From contig CAZGTM010000001.1 in the NCBI GenBank assembly GCA_964528595.1, positions 159,819-223,818 on the forward strand: DNA of 64,000 nt. The letters run 5' to 3'. Below the pieces are notes generated by a model. The model worked only from the letters and a program-made list of their open reading frames with translations. It was not told the DNA's origin and did no database searches. Positions 51,177 through 61,061 of this stretch are shown one piece after another. The translations under genes were made by a program, and so were the position numbers. Position 1 is the first letter of the stretch. Each line of letters begins with the position of its first letter. The DNA comes from CAYFKJ01 sp964528595. GTDB taxonomy: Bacteria > Pseudomonadota > Alphaproteobacteria > UBA2966.

Positions 51177-54100
51177 ATGACCATCAAGTGGGGGCACCTA
51201 CCGGCAGCAACGCGTTTGCTGCTTGTTTTCGGCGCTTTGCCGATCCTGTTGGGTCTTGTGGTGTTGACCGGCTGGTACACCCACAACGCAACCCTCATCC
51301 AGGTGTCCGAAGCCTTTGTTCCCATGCAGTACAATACGGCATTGGGGTTCCTGCTTAGCGGCATCGGCCTCGTCGGATTGATCGTCGGCATGACCCGCAC
51401 CGCAGGCACCGCATCCTTCGTCACCGCTCTGATCGGCCTGCTGACGTTGGTGGAGTACGTGTTCGGCGCTGATCTGATGATCGACCAGTTGCTGATGGAG
51501 CACTACGTCACAGTCGAGACATCCAATCCCGGCCGCATGGCGCCGAACACGGCCCTCTGTTTCAGCCTCACGGGGCTAGCGGTCCTGGTCCTGCTGCGCA
51601 AAGGCCGCCAAGGTTCCGCTACCGCGGTATCGGGGGTGCTCGGGTCGCTGGTTTTCGGATTGGGCTTCATCGCCTTCGCGGGCTATGCCATGGGCCTGGA
51701 AACGGCCTACGGCTGGGGCCACCTGACGCGCATGGCCGTCCACACGGCGGCGGGGTTTATCGTCCTTGGCGCCGGTCTTGTTGCAACCGCGTGGCACTTC
51801 GACGAACAGCGCCGGCAGGGCATACCGAATTGGCTTTCCTGGGCCATGGGCATTGGCGTCCTCGCCTTTACGCTCAGCCTCTGGCAGGCGCTCGATTCGC
51901 AAGCTGCCGTGGGCGTCGCCCAGGTCTTCGTTCTGGTCTTCGGGATCGTGTTGTCGATCGCCCTGTCGGTAACGGTGTACGTGGCCGGCATTTCGCGCCG
52001 CAAAGCCGCAGCAGCGGAATTGGCAAATATCCGGCTGGAGGAGGAGGCGCGAGAGCGCAAGAAGATCGAAGCCGAACTGAATACGGCCCGTCAGGATCTC
52101 GAAGTTCAGGTCGACGACCGCACCCGGGCCCTGCAGGTCGAAAAACAAATTACCGATACGGCGCTGGAAAACATGGACCAGGGCATCAGCATGTTCGATG
52201 AAAACCTCAAGCTGGTGGCGTTCAACGACAAGTTCATTTCGATGCTGGAGTTTCTTCCCGGCCAGGTGAAAGAGGGCATCCATCTTGAAGAAATGTTCCG
52301 CGTCGTTGCCGAGCGCGGTGACTACGGATCGGGAGATGTCGAGGCACAGATTGCCGAACGCATGGCGAGCGCCAAGGAAAGCGAACCCATAACCTTTGAA
52401 GTCGAGATGGTCAGCGGCACCGTCGTGGAAATCCGCAGCACGCCGCTCGCCTCCGGCGGCATCGTCCGGACCTACACCGACGTGACGGAGCGCAAGCGGG
52501 CCGAGGCGGAGCTTGAGCAGGAAAAGCAACTGCTCAACCTGACGCTCGAAAACATGGATCAGGGCATCACGATGTATGATGCCGATCTGAAACTCGTGAC
52601 GGCCAACCGCAAATTGCTGCAGTTCAATTTCGCTCCGGAAGAGTTGGTTCAGCCCGGTGTCTCCATCGAAGACCAATTCCGGCATAACGCGAAAAATGGA
52701 GAATACGGTCCCGGCGACGTGGAGGAATTGGTCCGCGAACGCATGGAACTGGCCTGGAAGTTCGAACCCCATCACTTCGAACGGGTACGCCCCGACGGCA
52801 CCGTCGTCGAAATACGCGGGCTGCCTGTCGAGGGCGGCGGCATGGTGACGACCTATACCGACATCACCGAACGCAAGGTCGCCGAAGACCGTGAACGGCT
52901 GGGCCGCGAAGCGCTGGATGCCATGTTCGACGCCACGCCGACGCCGCTTGCGGTGCGGAAGGTTGAGCAACTTGAGTATGTGCGGGTGAACAAGGCCGCT
53001 TGCGATCTGGTCGGACTTTCGCAGGAGGCGTTTCTCGAACTTGATCCCCGTTATATCTGGCACAGTGACAAGGAGCGGCAGAAGTTTCTCGATTCGATGA
53101 GCGAGGACGGCGCGTCGATCGGCGTTGAGGTGAAGATCAAACACTTCGCCTCAGACACTTACCGCGACGCCGTCGTGACCAGTACGCCCATCGTGTTTGA
53201 CGGCGAGCCCGCGCTTCTGATGGCGGCGCACGACGTGACCGAACGCAAGAAATACGAAACTGAGATCAGCGCCGCCAGGGATGAGGCGGAAGCCGCAGCG
53301 CAGGCGAAATCCGACTTTCTCGCCTCGATGAGTCACGAAATCAGAACGCCGATGAACGGCATCGTCGGCATGGCTGATCTCCTGTCCCAGACCGATCTGG
53401 ACGACGATCAGCGTCTGATGCTCAATACCGTCAGGGATTCCGGCAATGCCCTACTCACCATCATCAACGACATCCTCGATTTCTCGAAGATCGATGCCGG
53501 CAAACTCGATATCGAAAGCATTCCGCTCTCGGTGGTTGATGTGCTGGAAGGGGCGGCCGCCACTATGGCGCCCAACGCCAGCCGCAAGGGCGTGCGCATC
53601 ACCACGTTTGTCGATCCCGAGATACCGGCGAATTTGCTCGGAGATCCCGTTCGCCTGCGCCAGATCGTCTTCAACATTACCGGCAATGCTGTGAAATTTT
53701 CCGAGGAAGGTGAGGTCGTCGTCCGGGCCGACATCACCGCGGATGGCGGCAACGAGTTCTGGATCAGGTTGTCCGTCATCGACCAGGGCATTGGCATATC
53801 CGAAAGCGCCCAGGAAAATTTGTTCGAAGCGTTCTCCCAGGCCGAAAGTTCGACAACCCGGCGGTTCGGGGGAACCGGTTTGGGTCTTGCCATCTGCAAG
53901 CGGCTCACCGACATGATGGGCGGTACGATTTCAGTTGAAAGCCGGATCGGATCGGGATCGACATTCTCGGTTGAAATACCCCTTGCGGTGGAAGGCGGAG
54001 CCGCAAAGGTGGAAAAAGACCCCGTCCTCGAAGGCTTGGGGGTTCTAGCGGTCGCCGAATCGGACATCCTCCGGCATACCATGACGAAATACCTGACGAA

Positions 54101-55250
54101 CGCGGCGGCAAGCGTCGAGACGGTGGCGCAAATGGACGAGGCGGTCGCCCGGCTGGCGGCAACGGAAAACGCCAATGCCATCGACGTTATCGTTCTCGAC
54201 CTCGATATGGATGGCGTCCGGCAAAAGGCGGCCATGGCGGAGCTTGGGTCGGCCGGCGTCAAATTCGTCCTGTTGGGCGACGGCCAGCGCCGCACCGCCC
54301 GCATCGAAGAGGGTGACTGCGTGTCGCTCGACGGCAATCCGTTGCGCCAGGCGCGCTTCATCAATGCCGTTGCCGTGGCGGCAGGCCGCGCCAGCCCGCT
54401 GGTCAAACCGGATGATGCGACTGACGCGGGCGATGATGTCGTTGCGCTCACGGTCGACGAAGCCCTCAGCCAGGGCACGTTGATCCTGCTGGCCGAGGAT
54501 AATCTGACCAACCAACAGGTCATCGGACGTCAGCTGACAAAACTCGGTTATACCTGCGAAATGGCCGACGACGGCAAGCTCGCCCTGGAGGCCTGGCGCA
54601 AGCGCGATTACGCCTTGCTGCTCAGTGACTGCCACATGCCCAACATGGACGGTTTCGAACTGACGGCGGCCATACGGGGGGATGAGGAAGGCAGCGGCAA
54701 GCGCTCTCCCATCATCGCCGTGACCGCCAATGCGCTGGAGGGGGAAGCGGAGCGCTGCATCGCGGCCGGCATGGACGATTATCTCTCCAAGCCGTTGGCC
54801 ATGGCCGATCTGAAGGCGACGCTGAAAAAGTGGATGCCCGGCGCCGTCCCCATGGCGCAGGCGGCGGAGTCCACTGATTCGCAGCCGGAAAAAGGCGGTG
54901 ATGAGCTGCCCGCCGAGACCGGGCGGGCGGTTGAGCCAAAGTTCCTGCGCGAGACGTTCGGTGATGACGAAGATCTGATCAAGGAAATTCTGATGGATTT
55001 CGTCGAGCCCGCCCGCGCTACGGTCGGCGAAATCGATACCGCGTTTCAGTCGCGCGATGCGGCGGGCCTCGGCGCCGCCGCCCACAAGCTCAAATCATCT
55101 TCGCGCTCGGTCGGCGCCGAGGGCCTCGCCGATCTCTGTGCCGAACTGGAGAAAGCGGGCAAGAGCGGCGATTGGGACAGCATCGAAGTCGGCCACCCCA
55201 AGCTCGCTTCCGCCATTGACGCCGTCACCAGCGAAATCGAGGCGTTCTGA
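51177..55250 (+). CDS. Hybrid sensor histidine kinase with PAS, receiver and HPt domains
   Basis: A 1357-residue inner-membrane kinase. The first 265 residues hold about seven transmembrane helices. A short coiled coil is followed by two similar PAS domains (about 330-440 and 458-565, each with NMDQGI at the start) and a third PAS (about 575-700). The kinase core has the phospho-His in SHEIRTPMNG (near 719), N-box NITGNAVKFS and G-box GGTGLGLAIC. The receiver at about 950-1075 keeps an Asp in VIVLDLDMDG but lacks the acidic pair and the Lys-Pro. A complete receiver (Asp in LLSDCHMPNMDG, near 1149) and an HPt domain (AAHKLKSSS, near 1302) follow. It is an ArcB-like phosphorelay sensor; the signal is unknown. 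Confidence 0.93.
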   Translation: MTIKWGHLPAATRLLLVFGALPILLGLVVLTGWYTHNATLIQVSEAFVPMQYNTALGFLLSGIGLVGLIVGMTRTAGTASFVTALIGLLTLVEYVFGADLMIDQLLMEHYVTVETSNPGRMAPNTALCFSLTGLAVLVLLRKGRQGSATAVSGVLGSLVFGLGFIAFAGYAMGLETAYGWGHLTRMAVHTAAGFIVLGAGLVATAWHFDEQRRQGIPNWLSWAMGIGVLAFTLSLWQALDSQAAVGVAQVFVLVFGIVLSIALSVTVYVAGISRRKAAAAELANIRLEEEARERKKIEAELNTARQDLEVQVDDRTRALQVEKQITDTALENMDQGISMFDENLKLVAFNDKFISMLEFLPGQVKEGIHLEEMFRVVAERGDYGSGDVEAQIAERMASAKESEPITFEVEMVSGTVVEIRSTPLASGGIVRTYTDVTERKRAEAELEQEKQLLNLTLENMDQGITMYDADLKLVTANRKLLQFNFAPEELVQPGVSIEDQFRHNAKNGEYGPGDVEELVRERMELAWKFEPHHFERVRPDGTVVEIRGLPVEGGGMVTTYTDITERKVAEDRERLGREALDAMFDATPTPLAVRKVEQLEYVRVNKAACDLVGLSQEAFLELDPRYIWHSDKERQKFLDSMSEDGASIGVEVKIKHFASDTYRDAVVTSTPIVFDGEPALLMAAHDVTERKKYETEISAARDEAEAAAQAKSDFLASMSHEIRTPMNGIVGMADLLSQTDLDDDQRLMLNTVRDSGNALLTIINDILDFSKIDAGKLDIESIPLSVVDVLEGAAATMAPNASRKGVRITTFVDPEIPANLLGDPVRLRQIVFNITGNAVKFSEEGEVVVRADITADGGNEFWIRLSVIDQGIGISESAQENLFEAFSQAESSTTRRFGGTGLGLAICKRLTDMMGGTISVESRIGSGSTFSVEIPLAVEGGAAKVEKDPVLEGLGVLAVAESDILRHTMTKYLTNAAASVETVAQMDEAVARLAATENANAIDVIVLDLDMDGVRQKAAMAELGSAGVKFVLLGDGQRRTARIEEGDCVSLDGNPLRQARFINAVAVAAGRASPLVKPDDATDAGDDVVALTVDEALSQGTLILLAEDNLTNQQVIGRQLTKLGYTCEMADDGKLALEAWRKRDYALLLSDCHMPNMDGFELTAAIRGDEEGSGKRSPIIAVTANALEGEAERCIAAGMDDYLSKPLAMADLKATLKKWMPGAVPMAQAAESTDSQPEKGGDELPAETGRAVEPKFLRETFGDDEDLIKEILMDFVEPARATVGEIDTAFQSRDAAGLGAAAHKLKSSSRSVGAEGLADLCAELEKAGKSGDWDSIEVGHPKLASAIDAVTSEIEAF

Positions 55251-55256
55251 GACGCT

Positions 55257-56000
55257 CTAACGTCCCGATCCGTTCTTCAGGCTTTGCTTGTGCTCGTACA
55301 TCGCCCGGTCGGCCTCGGCCAAGGCGCGGTGGGCGTCCTCGCCGTCTCTGAACGAATAGGCGCCGTAGGCGATTTCAATGGGAATTTCCAGGCCTTCCCA
55401 GATCAACGGTGAAACCGCGATATCGGCCAATAAAGCATCGGCCTTGGCGCGGGTGGCGGCGTCGTCGCTGTGGCTGAGGATGACCCCGAATTCGTCGCCG
55501 AGGCGGCCCACGACGTCACTTTCGCGTACGTGGCGCAGCAGAACGTCGGTGACGTGAAGCAGGGCCGCGTCACCCGCCGCGTGGCCGTGGGTGTCGTTGA
55601 TTTCCTTGAAGCCGTTGAGATCGAAATAGAGCACGCTGGAGGGCTCGCCATAGCGTTCCGAGAGGGAGATGGCGCGCGCCAGTTCGCGGACGAAGGCGCG
55701 GCGGTTGGCGATGGGCGTCAGGGTATCGAGGTCGGCTAGGCGTTCAACCTCCGCCAGGCGGTTTTTGGTGCGCTCCAACTCGTCGCGCAGGTTATGGACC
55801 TCGCCCATCAGGTTTATGAGGGCTTCGCGGACGCGCGGGGTCAATTCCGGCTCCGGGATACCCATGACGCTGGTGGTGTCGGAAATATCTCGGGGTGTCG
55901 AGGCGGTTTCGACCGCAGCGCTGTCGTCGGTCCGTCGGGGCCGGCTGATACGTTCCGTGCGGATGACGCCGCCGGTCGGACCTATTCTCTTGATTTCCAT
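55257..56000 (-). CDS. GGDEF-domain protein with LGDEF active-site variant
   Basis: A 247-residue cytoplasmic protein with a linker, a coiled coil (about 65-90) and a GGDEF domain (about 90-245). The active-site loop reads RLGDEFGVIL: the first Gly of GGDEF is Leu. The substrate-contact FDLNGFKEINDTHGHAAGD is normal, as is ADRAMYEHK. Such variants can retain or lose diguanylate cyclase activity. It is convergent with the hybrid histidine kinase, 7 bases apart. No sensory domain is visible. Confidence 0.88.
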   Translation of the reverse strand: MEIKRIGPTGGVIRTERISRPRRTDDSAAVETASTPRDISDTTSVMGIPEPELTPRVREALINLMGEVHNLRDELERTKNRLAEVERLADLDTLTPIANRRAFVRELARAISLSERYGEPSSVLYFDLNGFKEINDTHGHAAGDAALLHVTDVLLRHVRESDVVGRLGDEFGVILSHSDDAATRAKADALLADIAVSPLIWEGLEIPIEIAYGAYSFRDGEDAHRALAEADRAMYEHKQSLKNGSGR

Positions 56001-56126
56001 TGCCGCAATTCTACCACATTGGAAAACGCCGCGTTTCGCGGTGTCTTGCGCCTTCTGCCGCGCCCCCTATAATCGCCGCCTTAAAGCTTCGATCGTTACT
56101 AAATCATATAGGAAATTCTGCGCGCC

Positions 56127-56621
56127 ATGACCAGTGAAACCGCCCCTCTCGTCGGCATCATTATGGGCTCCAATTCCGACTGGCCGATCATGAAACACGC
56201 CGAAGATACCCTCGGCGAGCTTGGAATCGCATGCGAATCCAAGGTGATGTCCGCCCATCGGACGCCGGAGCGAGTCGAAGGCTATTGTGCTTCCGCAAAA
56301 TCCAGAGGCATTCAGGTCATTATCGCCGGCGCCGGCATGTCGGCGGCGCTGCCTGGCGTGATCGCCGCACAGACCACGCTGCCGGTGCTCGGCGTGCCGA
56401 TGGAAAATGCCAAGGTCGCCAGTCTCGACGGCATCCTCTCGATCTTGCAGATGCCCGCCGGCATTCCGGTCGGCGCGCTCGCCGTGGGTCGGGCCGGCGC
56501 CGTCAACGCGGCGCTTTTATCCGCCGCTATTTTAGCACTTTCAGATGACGGTATTTCCCAGGCGCTGGACGACTTTCGGGCCAAACAGGCCGCCGCCGTA
56601 CCCGAAAACCCGAGCCTTTAG
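56127..56621 (+). CDS. purE: PurE-family carboxyaminoimidazole ribonucleotide mutase
   Basis: A 164-residue flavodoxin-like protein. It has MGSNSDWPIM, the catalytic-His motif SAHRTP (residues 42-47) and the later LSILQMPAGIPVGALAVGRAGAVNAALL. It should interconvert N5-CAIR and CAIR in purine synthesis. Compared with the usual class I motif GAGGAAHLPG, this protein has GAGMSAALPG, so a normally conserved His is Ala. No purK follows. It overlaps the stop of the convergent COQ9-family gene. It may be a real but divergent PurE, or a paralogue. Confidence 0.88.
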   Translation: MTSETAPLVGIIMGSNSDWPIMKHAEDTLGELGIACESKVMSAHRTPERVEGYCASAKSRGIQVIIAGAGMSAALPGVIAAQTTLPVLGVPMENAKVASLDGILSILQMPAGIPVGALAVGRAGAVNAALLSAAILALSDDGISQALDDFRAKQAAAVPENPSL

Positions 56622-57256
56622 GTCCGCGCCAGGATCCGGCCGACGAACGGCAGCCGCCCGGCCAGCCGTTCCACGCGGCCTCGCGCTTTCTGGATCTTGA
56701 GCACGTCGGCGATACGCCGGTCGAGGAAGTTCCAGGTCTCCTGGAAATCCTCCGACTGGTCTTGCAGCCAATAGAGCACTGTCGACGAGACCACGCCGGC
56801 CAGCAGGGCGCGCTTGGAATAGAAATTGAAATCGGTGGAGGTGTCGCCAATGCCGTGCCACATGTCGTCAACGGTGGCGTAGAGGCATTTGGCCGCCAAT
56901 ACGTGGTGACCCGGCAATGCCAGATAGCTGGCGGCGCGGGCGACGGCCTCGCGGTTCGGCGCGTCCTGTTCGAGACGCAGACGAACGGCAAGCGCGATGC
57001 GCTGGTGAATTCTCAGCTTGGTCAGGTCCTCCAGCGCCAGGGCGTCCAGCATGCGCCGGTCCGCCTGGCGCGAGGAGAATTTCAGAACGTCCTTAGGTCC
57101 GCCCATGAACAACCGCCGCGCGGTGCCGGCGGGGAGATCGAGGTCCTGTTCCGCCGCCGTCATGGCCTGAAGCGACCAGCCGTCGAACGGCACGTGCGCC
57201 AGGACGGCGGTCAGGACGGCCTGTTTTTCGGCGAGGTCGGGATCTCTATCCGTCAT
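56618..57256 (-). CDS. COQ9-family protein
   Basis: A 212-residue helical protein of the COQ9 family, which in mitochondria binds lipid and supports the Coq7 hydroxylase in ubiquinone synthesis. Its C-terminal block DTSTDFNFYSKRALLAGVVS followed by TVLYWLQDQS is characteristic, and the N-terminal region looks TetR-like, as is known for COQ9. ATG at 57254-57256 overlaps the def stop by 4 bases (ATGA), which favours this start over an open frame further upstream. Presumably co-transcribed with def. Confidence 0.9.
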   Translation of the reverse strand: MTDRDPDLAEKQAVLTAVLAHVPFDGWSLQAMTAAEQDLDLPAGTARRLFMGGPKDVLKFSSRQADRRMLDALALEDLTKLRIHQRIALAVRLRLEQDAPNREAVARAASYLALPGHHVLAAKCLYATVDDMWHGIGDTSTDFNFYSKRALLAGVVSSTVLYWLQDQSEDFQETWNFLDRRIADVLKIQKARGRVERLAGRLPFVGRILART

Positions 57257-57801
57257 TCCGTCGTCTCCCTGCGGGCTGCGGCTTCGGCGATGGCGTGCTT
57301 GACTTCGGATTCGAACATCAACGTCGCAAGATCGGTCATGCGCTGGGGGTAGAGAATGCCGTCCAGGTGATCGCATTCATGCTGTACGACGCGGGCGTGA
57401 TGATCGGTCAGTTCCTCGTCGACCTCGCCGCCCTGAAGATCCCGGGCGCGAAGTTTGATGTTGGTATGGCGCGGCACCACGCCGCGCATCTCCGGCACCG
57501 ACAGGCAGCCTTCCCAGGCGTCGCTCATGGTGTCGTCCAATGGCGTGATTTCTGGATTGATCAGCACACGCGGGGTGCGCTCGAAATCCTCGTCGTCCTC
57601 GGGCGGCGGCGGAAAATAGACGGCCACGCGCGACGAGACGTGCACTTGCGGCGCCGCCAATCCCTGGCCACCGGCGTCAAGCATGGTTTCGATCATGTCC
57701 ACGACAAGGCGCACGATCTCCGGCGCACCCGGATCGTCGACCGGTTCGGCGATCTTGCGCAGGACGGGATGGCCCATGCGGGCGATTTTAAGAATGGCCA
57801 T
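57253..57801 (-). CDS. def: Peptide deformylase
   Basis: A 182-residue metallo-hydrolase that removes the formyl group from nascent proteins. All three motifs are found: GQGLAAPQ (near 44-51), EGCLSVPE (near 96-103) and QHECDHLDG (near 137-145); the Cys and both His bind the metal. The usual Glu-Ile/Phe-Asp version of motif three here reads HECDH. It heads the def-COQ9 pair. A terminator of the pnt operon lies just upstream on the same strand. Confidence 0.95.
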   Translation of the reverse strand: MAILKIARMGHPVLRKIAEPVDDPGAPEIVRLVVDMIETMLDAGGQGLAAPQVHVSSRVAVYFPPPPEDDEDFERTPRVLINPEITPLDDTMSDAWEGCLSVPEMRGVVPRHTNIKLRARDLQGGEVDEELTDHHARVVQHECDHLDGILYPQRMTDLATLMFESEVKHAIAEAAARRETTE

Positions 57802-57837
57802 GCCCCTAATATGGCGCGGACTGCGGCGGGCGCAACG

Positions 57838-57864
57838 AAAAAGGCCGCCTCGGAAGGCGGCCTT
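57838..57864 (-). terminator. Rho-independent terminator after pntB
   Basis: A 10-base perfect stem (AAGGCCGCCT at 57841-57850, AGGCGGCCTT at 57855-57864) with a 4-base loop; on the minus strand it runs into TTTTT. It ends the pnt operon and stands before def. Confidence 0.9.
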
Positions 57865-57885
57865 TTCCGTCCAAATCGGAAACCG

Positions 57886-59274
57886 TCAGATCGCTTTGAC
57901 GATTTCGTCGACCATCTTCTTGGCGTCGGCGAACAACATCATGGTGTTGTCGGCATAGAAGAGATCGTTGTCGATGCCGGCGTAGCCGACGGACAGCGAG
58001 CGCTTGACGAACAGCACGGTCTGGGCCTTGTCGACATCAAGGATCGGCATGCCGTAGATCGGGCTTTGCGGATCGTCGCGGGCGGCCGGGTTGGTCACGT
58101 CGTTGGCGCCGATGACGAAGGCGACGTCGGCGGTGGCGAACTCGGAATTGATCTCCTCCAGTTCGAAGACCTCGTCGTAGGGCACGTTGGCCTCGGCCAG
58201 CAGCACGTTCATGTGGCCGGGCATGCGGCCCGCCACGGGATGAACGGCGTACTTGACCTCGACACCCGCTTCTTTCAGGGCATCCGCCATTTCACGCACG
58301 GCGTGCTGGGCCTGGGCCACCGCGAGGCCGTAACCCGGCACGAAGATGACCTTGCCGGCGTTCTTCATGATGAAGGCGGCATCATCGGCCGAACCGGCCT
58401 TGTGCGGCTGTTCGCCCTTGTCGACGCCGGCCACCGCGGCATCGCCGCCAAAGCCGCCGAGGATGACGCTGAAGAACGAGCGGTTCATGGCCTTGCACAT
58501 GATGTAGCTCAGGATGGCGCCCGAGGAGCCCACCAGCGCGCCGGTGACGATCAGGGCCGAGTTCTGCAGGGTGAAGCCGATGCCGGCGGCGGCCCAGCCG
58601 GAGTAGGAGTTCAGCATCGAGACCACCACGGGCATGTCGGCGCCGCCGATGGGAATGATGATGAGAACGCCGATCACCAGGCAAAGCGCGGTGGCCAGCC
58701 AGAAGACGTCATGCGAGCCGGTCTGAGCGAAATAGCCGATCAGCACGACGATGGCGATGCCCATCACCAGGTTCAGCAGGTGCTGGCCGGGGAAGACGAC
58801 AGGGTTGCCCGATACCAGGCCTTGCAGCTTGGTGAAGGCGACGATGGAACCGGTGAAGGTGATGGCGCCGATGGCCACGCCCAACGCCATTTCGATCTTG
58901 GAGGCCAGGAAGATGTTGCCCGCCGCATCGGCAATGCCGAACGCTTCGGGATTGTTGAGCGCCGCACCCGCCACCAGCACGGCGGCCAGGCCGACCAGGC
59001 TGTGGAAGAAGGCGACGAGCTGCGGCATGGCCGTCATCTCGATCTTGAGCGCGACGACGGTGCCGATGCCGCCGCCGATCACCAAGGCGCCGAGGATCCA
59101 GACATATGACGTGACGTCGGGGCTCAGGATGGTGGTGATGATGGCGATGGCCATGCCGGTCATGCCGTAGAGATTGCCCTTGCGCGAGCTCTCCGGCGAC
59201 GACAGGCCGCGCAGAGCCATGATGAACAGCACCGAGGCGACGAGGTAGGCGATAGCGGTAAAATTAGCCGACAT
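57886..59274 (-). CDS. pntB: NAD(P) transhydrogenase subunit beta
   Basis: The 462-residue beta subunit of proton-translocating transhydrogenase. It has 8-9 membrane helices in the first 270 residues, then the NADP(H)-binding domain (about 280-462) with the fold motif GYGLAVAQAQH and the C-terminal KRSLSVGYAGIDNDLF. The complex uses proton motive force to reduce NADP with NADH. It is last in the order pntAA-pntAB-pntB, the split arrangement known from Rhodospirillum. Confidence 0.96.
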   Translation of the reverse strand: MSANFTAIAYLVASVLFIMALRGLSSPESSRKGNLYGMTGMAIAIITTILSPDVTSYVWILGALVIGGGIGTVVALKIEMTAMPQLVAFFHSLVGLAAVLVAGAALNNPEAFGIADAAGNIFLASKIEMALGVAIGAITFTGSIVAFTKLQGLVSGNPVVFPGQHLLNLVMGIAIVVLIGYFAQTGSHDVFWLATALCLVIGVLIIIPIGGADMPVVVSMLNSYSGWAAAGIGFTLQNSALIVTGALVGSSGAILSYIMCKAMNRSFFSVILGGFGGDAAVAGVDKGEQPHKAGSADDAAFIMKNAGKVIFVPGYGLAVAQAQHAVREMADALKEAGVEVKYAVHPVAGRMPGHMNVLLAEANVPYDEVFELEEINSEFATADVAFVIGANDVTNPAARDDPQSPIYGMPILDVDKAQTVLFVKRSLSVGYAGIDNDLFYADNTMMLFADAKKMVDEIVKAI

Positions 59275-59282
59275 GATACGTC

Positions 59283-59570
59283 CTACTTCTTCTTAAACAT
59301 CGCCAGCATGCGCTGGGTGACCGTAAAGCCGCCGAAAATGTTGATGGCGGCGAGCGTCATGGCGATAAATCCGAGGATCTTCGCGACGTTCATCTCCTCC
59401 GGTCCGACCGCCAAGAGGGCGCCGACGATGATGACGCTCGAGATGGCGTTGGTGACCGACATCAGCGGCGTGTGCAGGGCCGGGGTGACGCTCCAGACGA
59501 CGTAATAGCCGACGAAGATCGCGAGCACGAAAATCGAAAATTGAAAGACGAAAGGATCAACCGTTTCCAT
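59283..59570 (-). CDS. pntAB: NAD(P) transhydrogenase subunit alpha 2 (membrane part)
   Basis: A 95-residue protein with three transmembrane helices, corresponding to the C-terminal membrane segment of the single-chain alpha subunit of Escherichia coli. Typical is YYVVWSVTPALHTPLMSVTNAIS. Eight bases separate it from pntB and three from pntAA, so the three are one operon and one complex. Confidence 0.95.
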   Translation of the reverse strand: METVDPFVFQFSIFVLAIFVGYYVVWSVTPALHTPLMSVTNAISSVIIVGALLAVGPEEMNVAKILGFIAMTLAAINIFGGFTVTQRMLAMFKKK

Positions 59571-59573
59571 GGC

Positions 59574-60713
<1,140 letters not shown>

Positions 60714-60829
60714 TTAATCACCTGCTGAATACCGATTGCCGGATGGAACCGCAAAGGTGGCGGCGGCAACAAAGGCGCCCCCGCTCTAAACCGAAGCGGC
60801 GGCGGGATGAAAAACGGGTGTCGGACCGG

Positions 60830-60955
60830 TTAGGTCAGGAACGCAGCCATCAAGGCCAGCACGACGGCGCTGGCGATGCAGCTCCACGTGACGATGCGGA
60901 CAAAGTCATGCCACATCTTCTGCTGCTGGGTGATGTCCGTGTCGGTTTCGCTCAT
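60830..60955 (-). CDS. aa3-type cytochrome c oxidase subunit IV
   Basis: A 41-residue membrane protein of the bacterial aa3 subunit IV family (PF07835). A short soluble part (MSETDTDITQQQKMWHDF) precedes one helix, VRIVTWSCIASAVVLALMAA. ATG at 60953-60955 and TAA at 60830-60832 define it. In many alphaproteobacteria this gene sits just before the pnt operon, as here, away from the main oxidase genes. Its role in oxidase assembly is not well defined. Confidence 0.88.
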   Translation of the reverse strand: MSETDTDITQQQKMWHDFVRIVTWSCIASAVVLALMAAFLT

Positions 60956-61061
60956 GGGACTGCGGGCTCCCTCGTTGGTCCGTTTGAATTCGGGCGCCAC
61001 TATACTCAAAAAGCCCTTTCAATCAATCCCGCGTGTCCCAAAGCCCCAGTCTAGAGCCATT

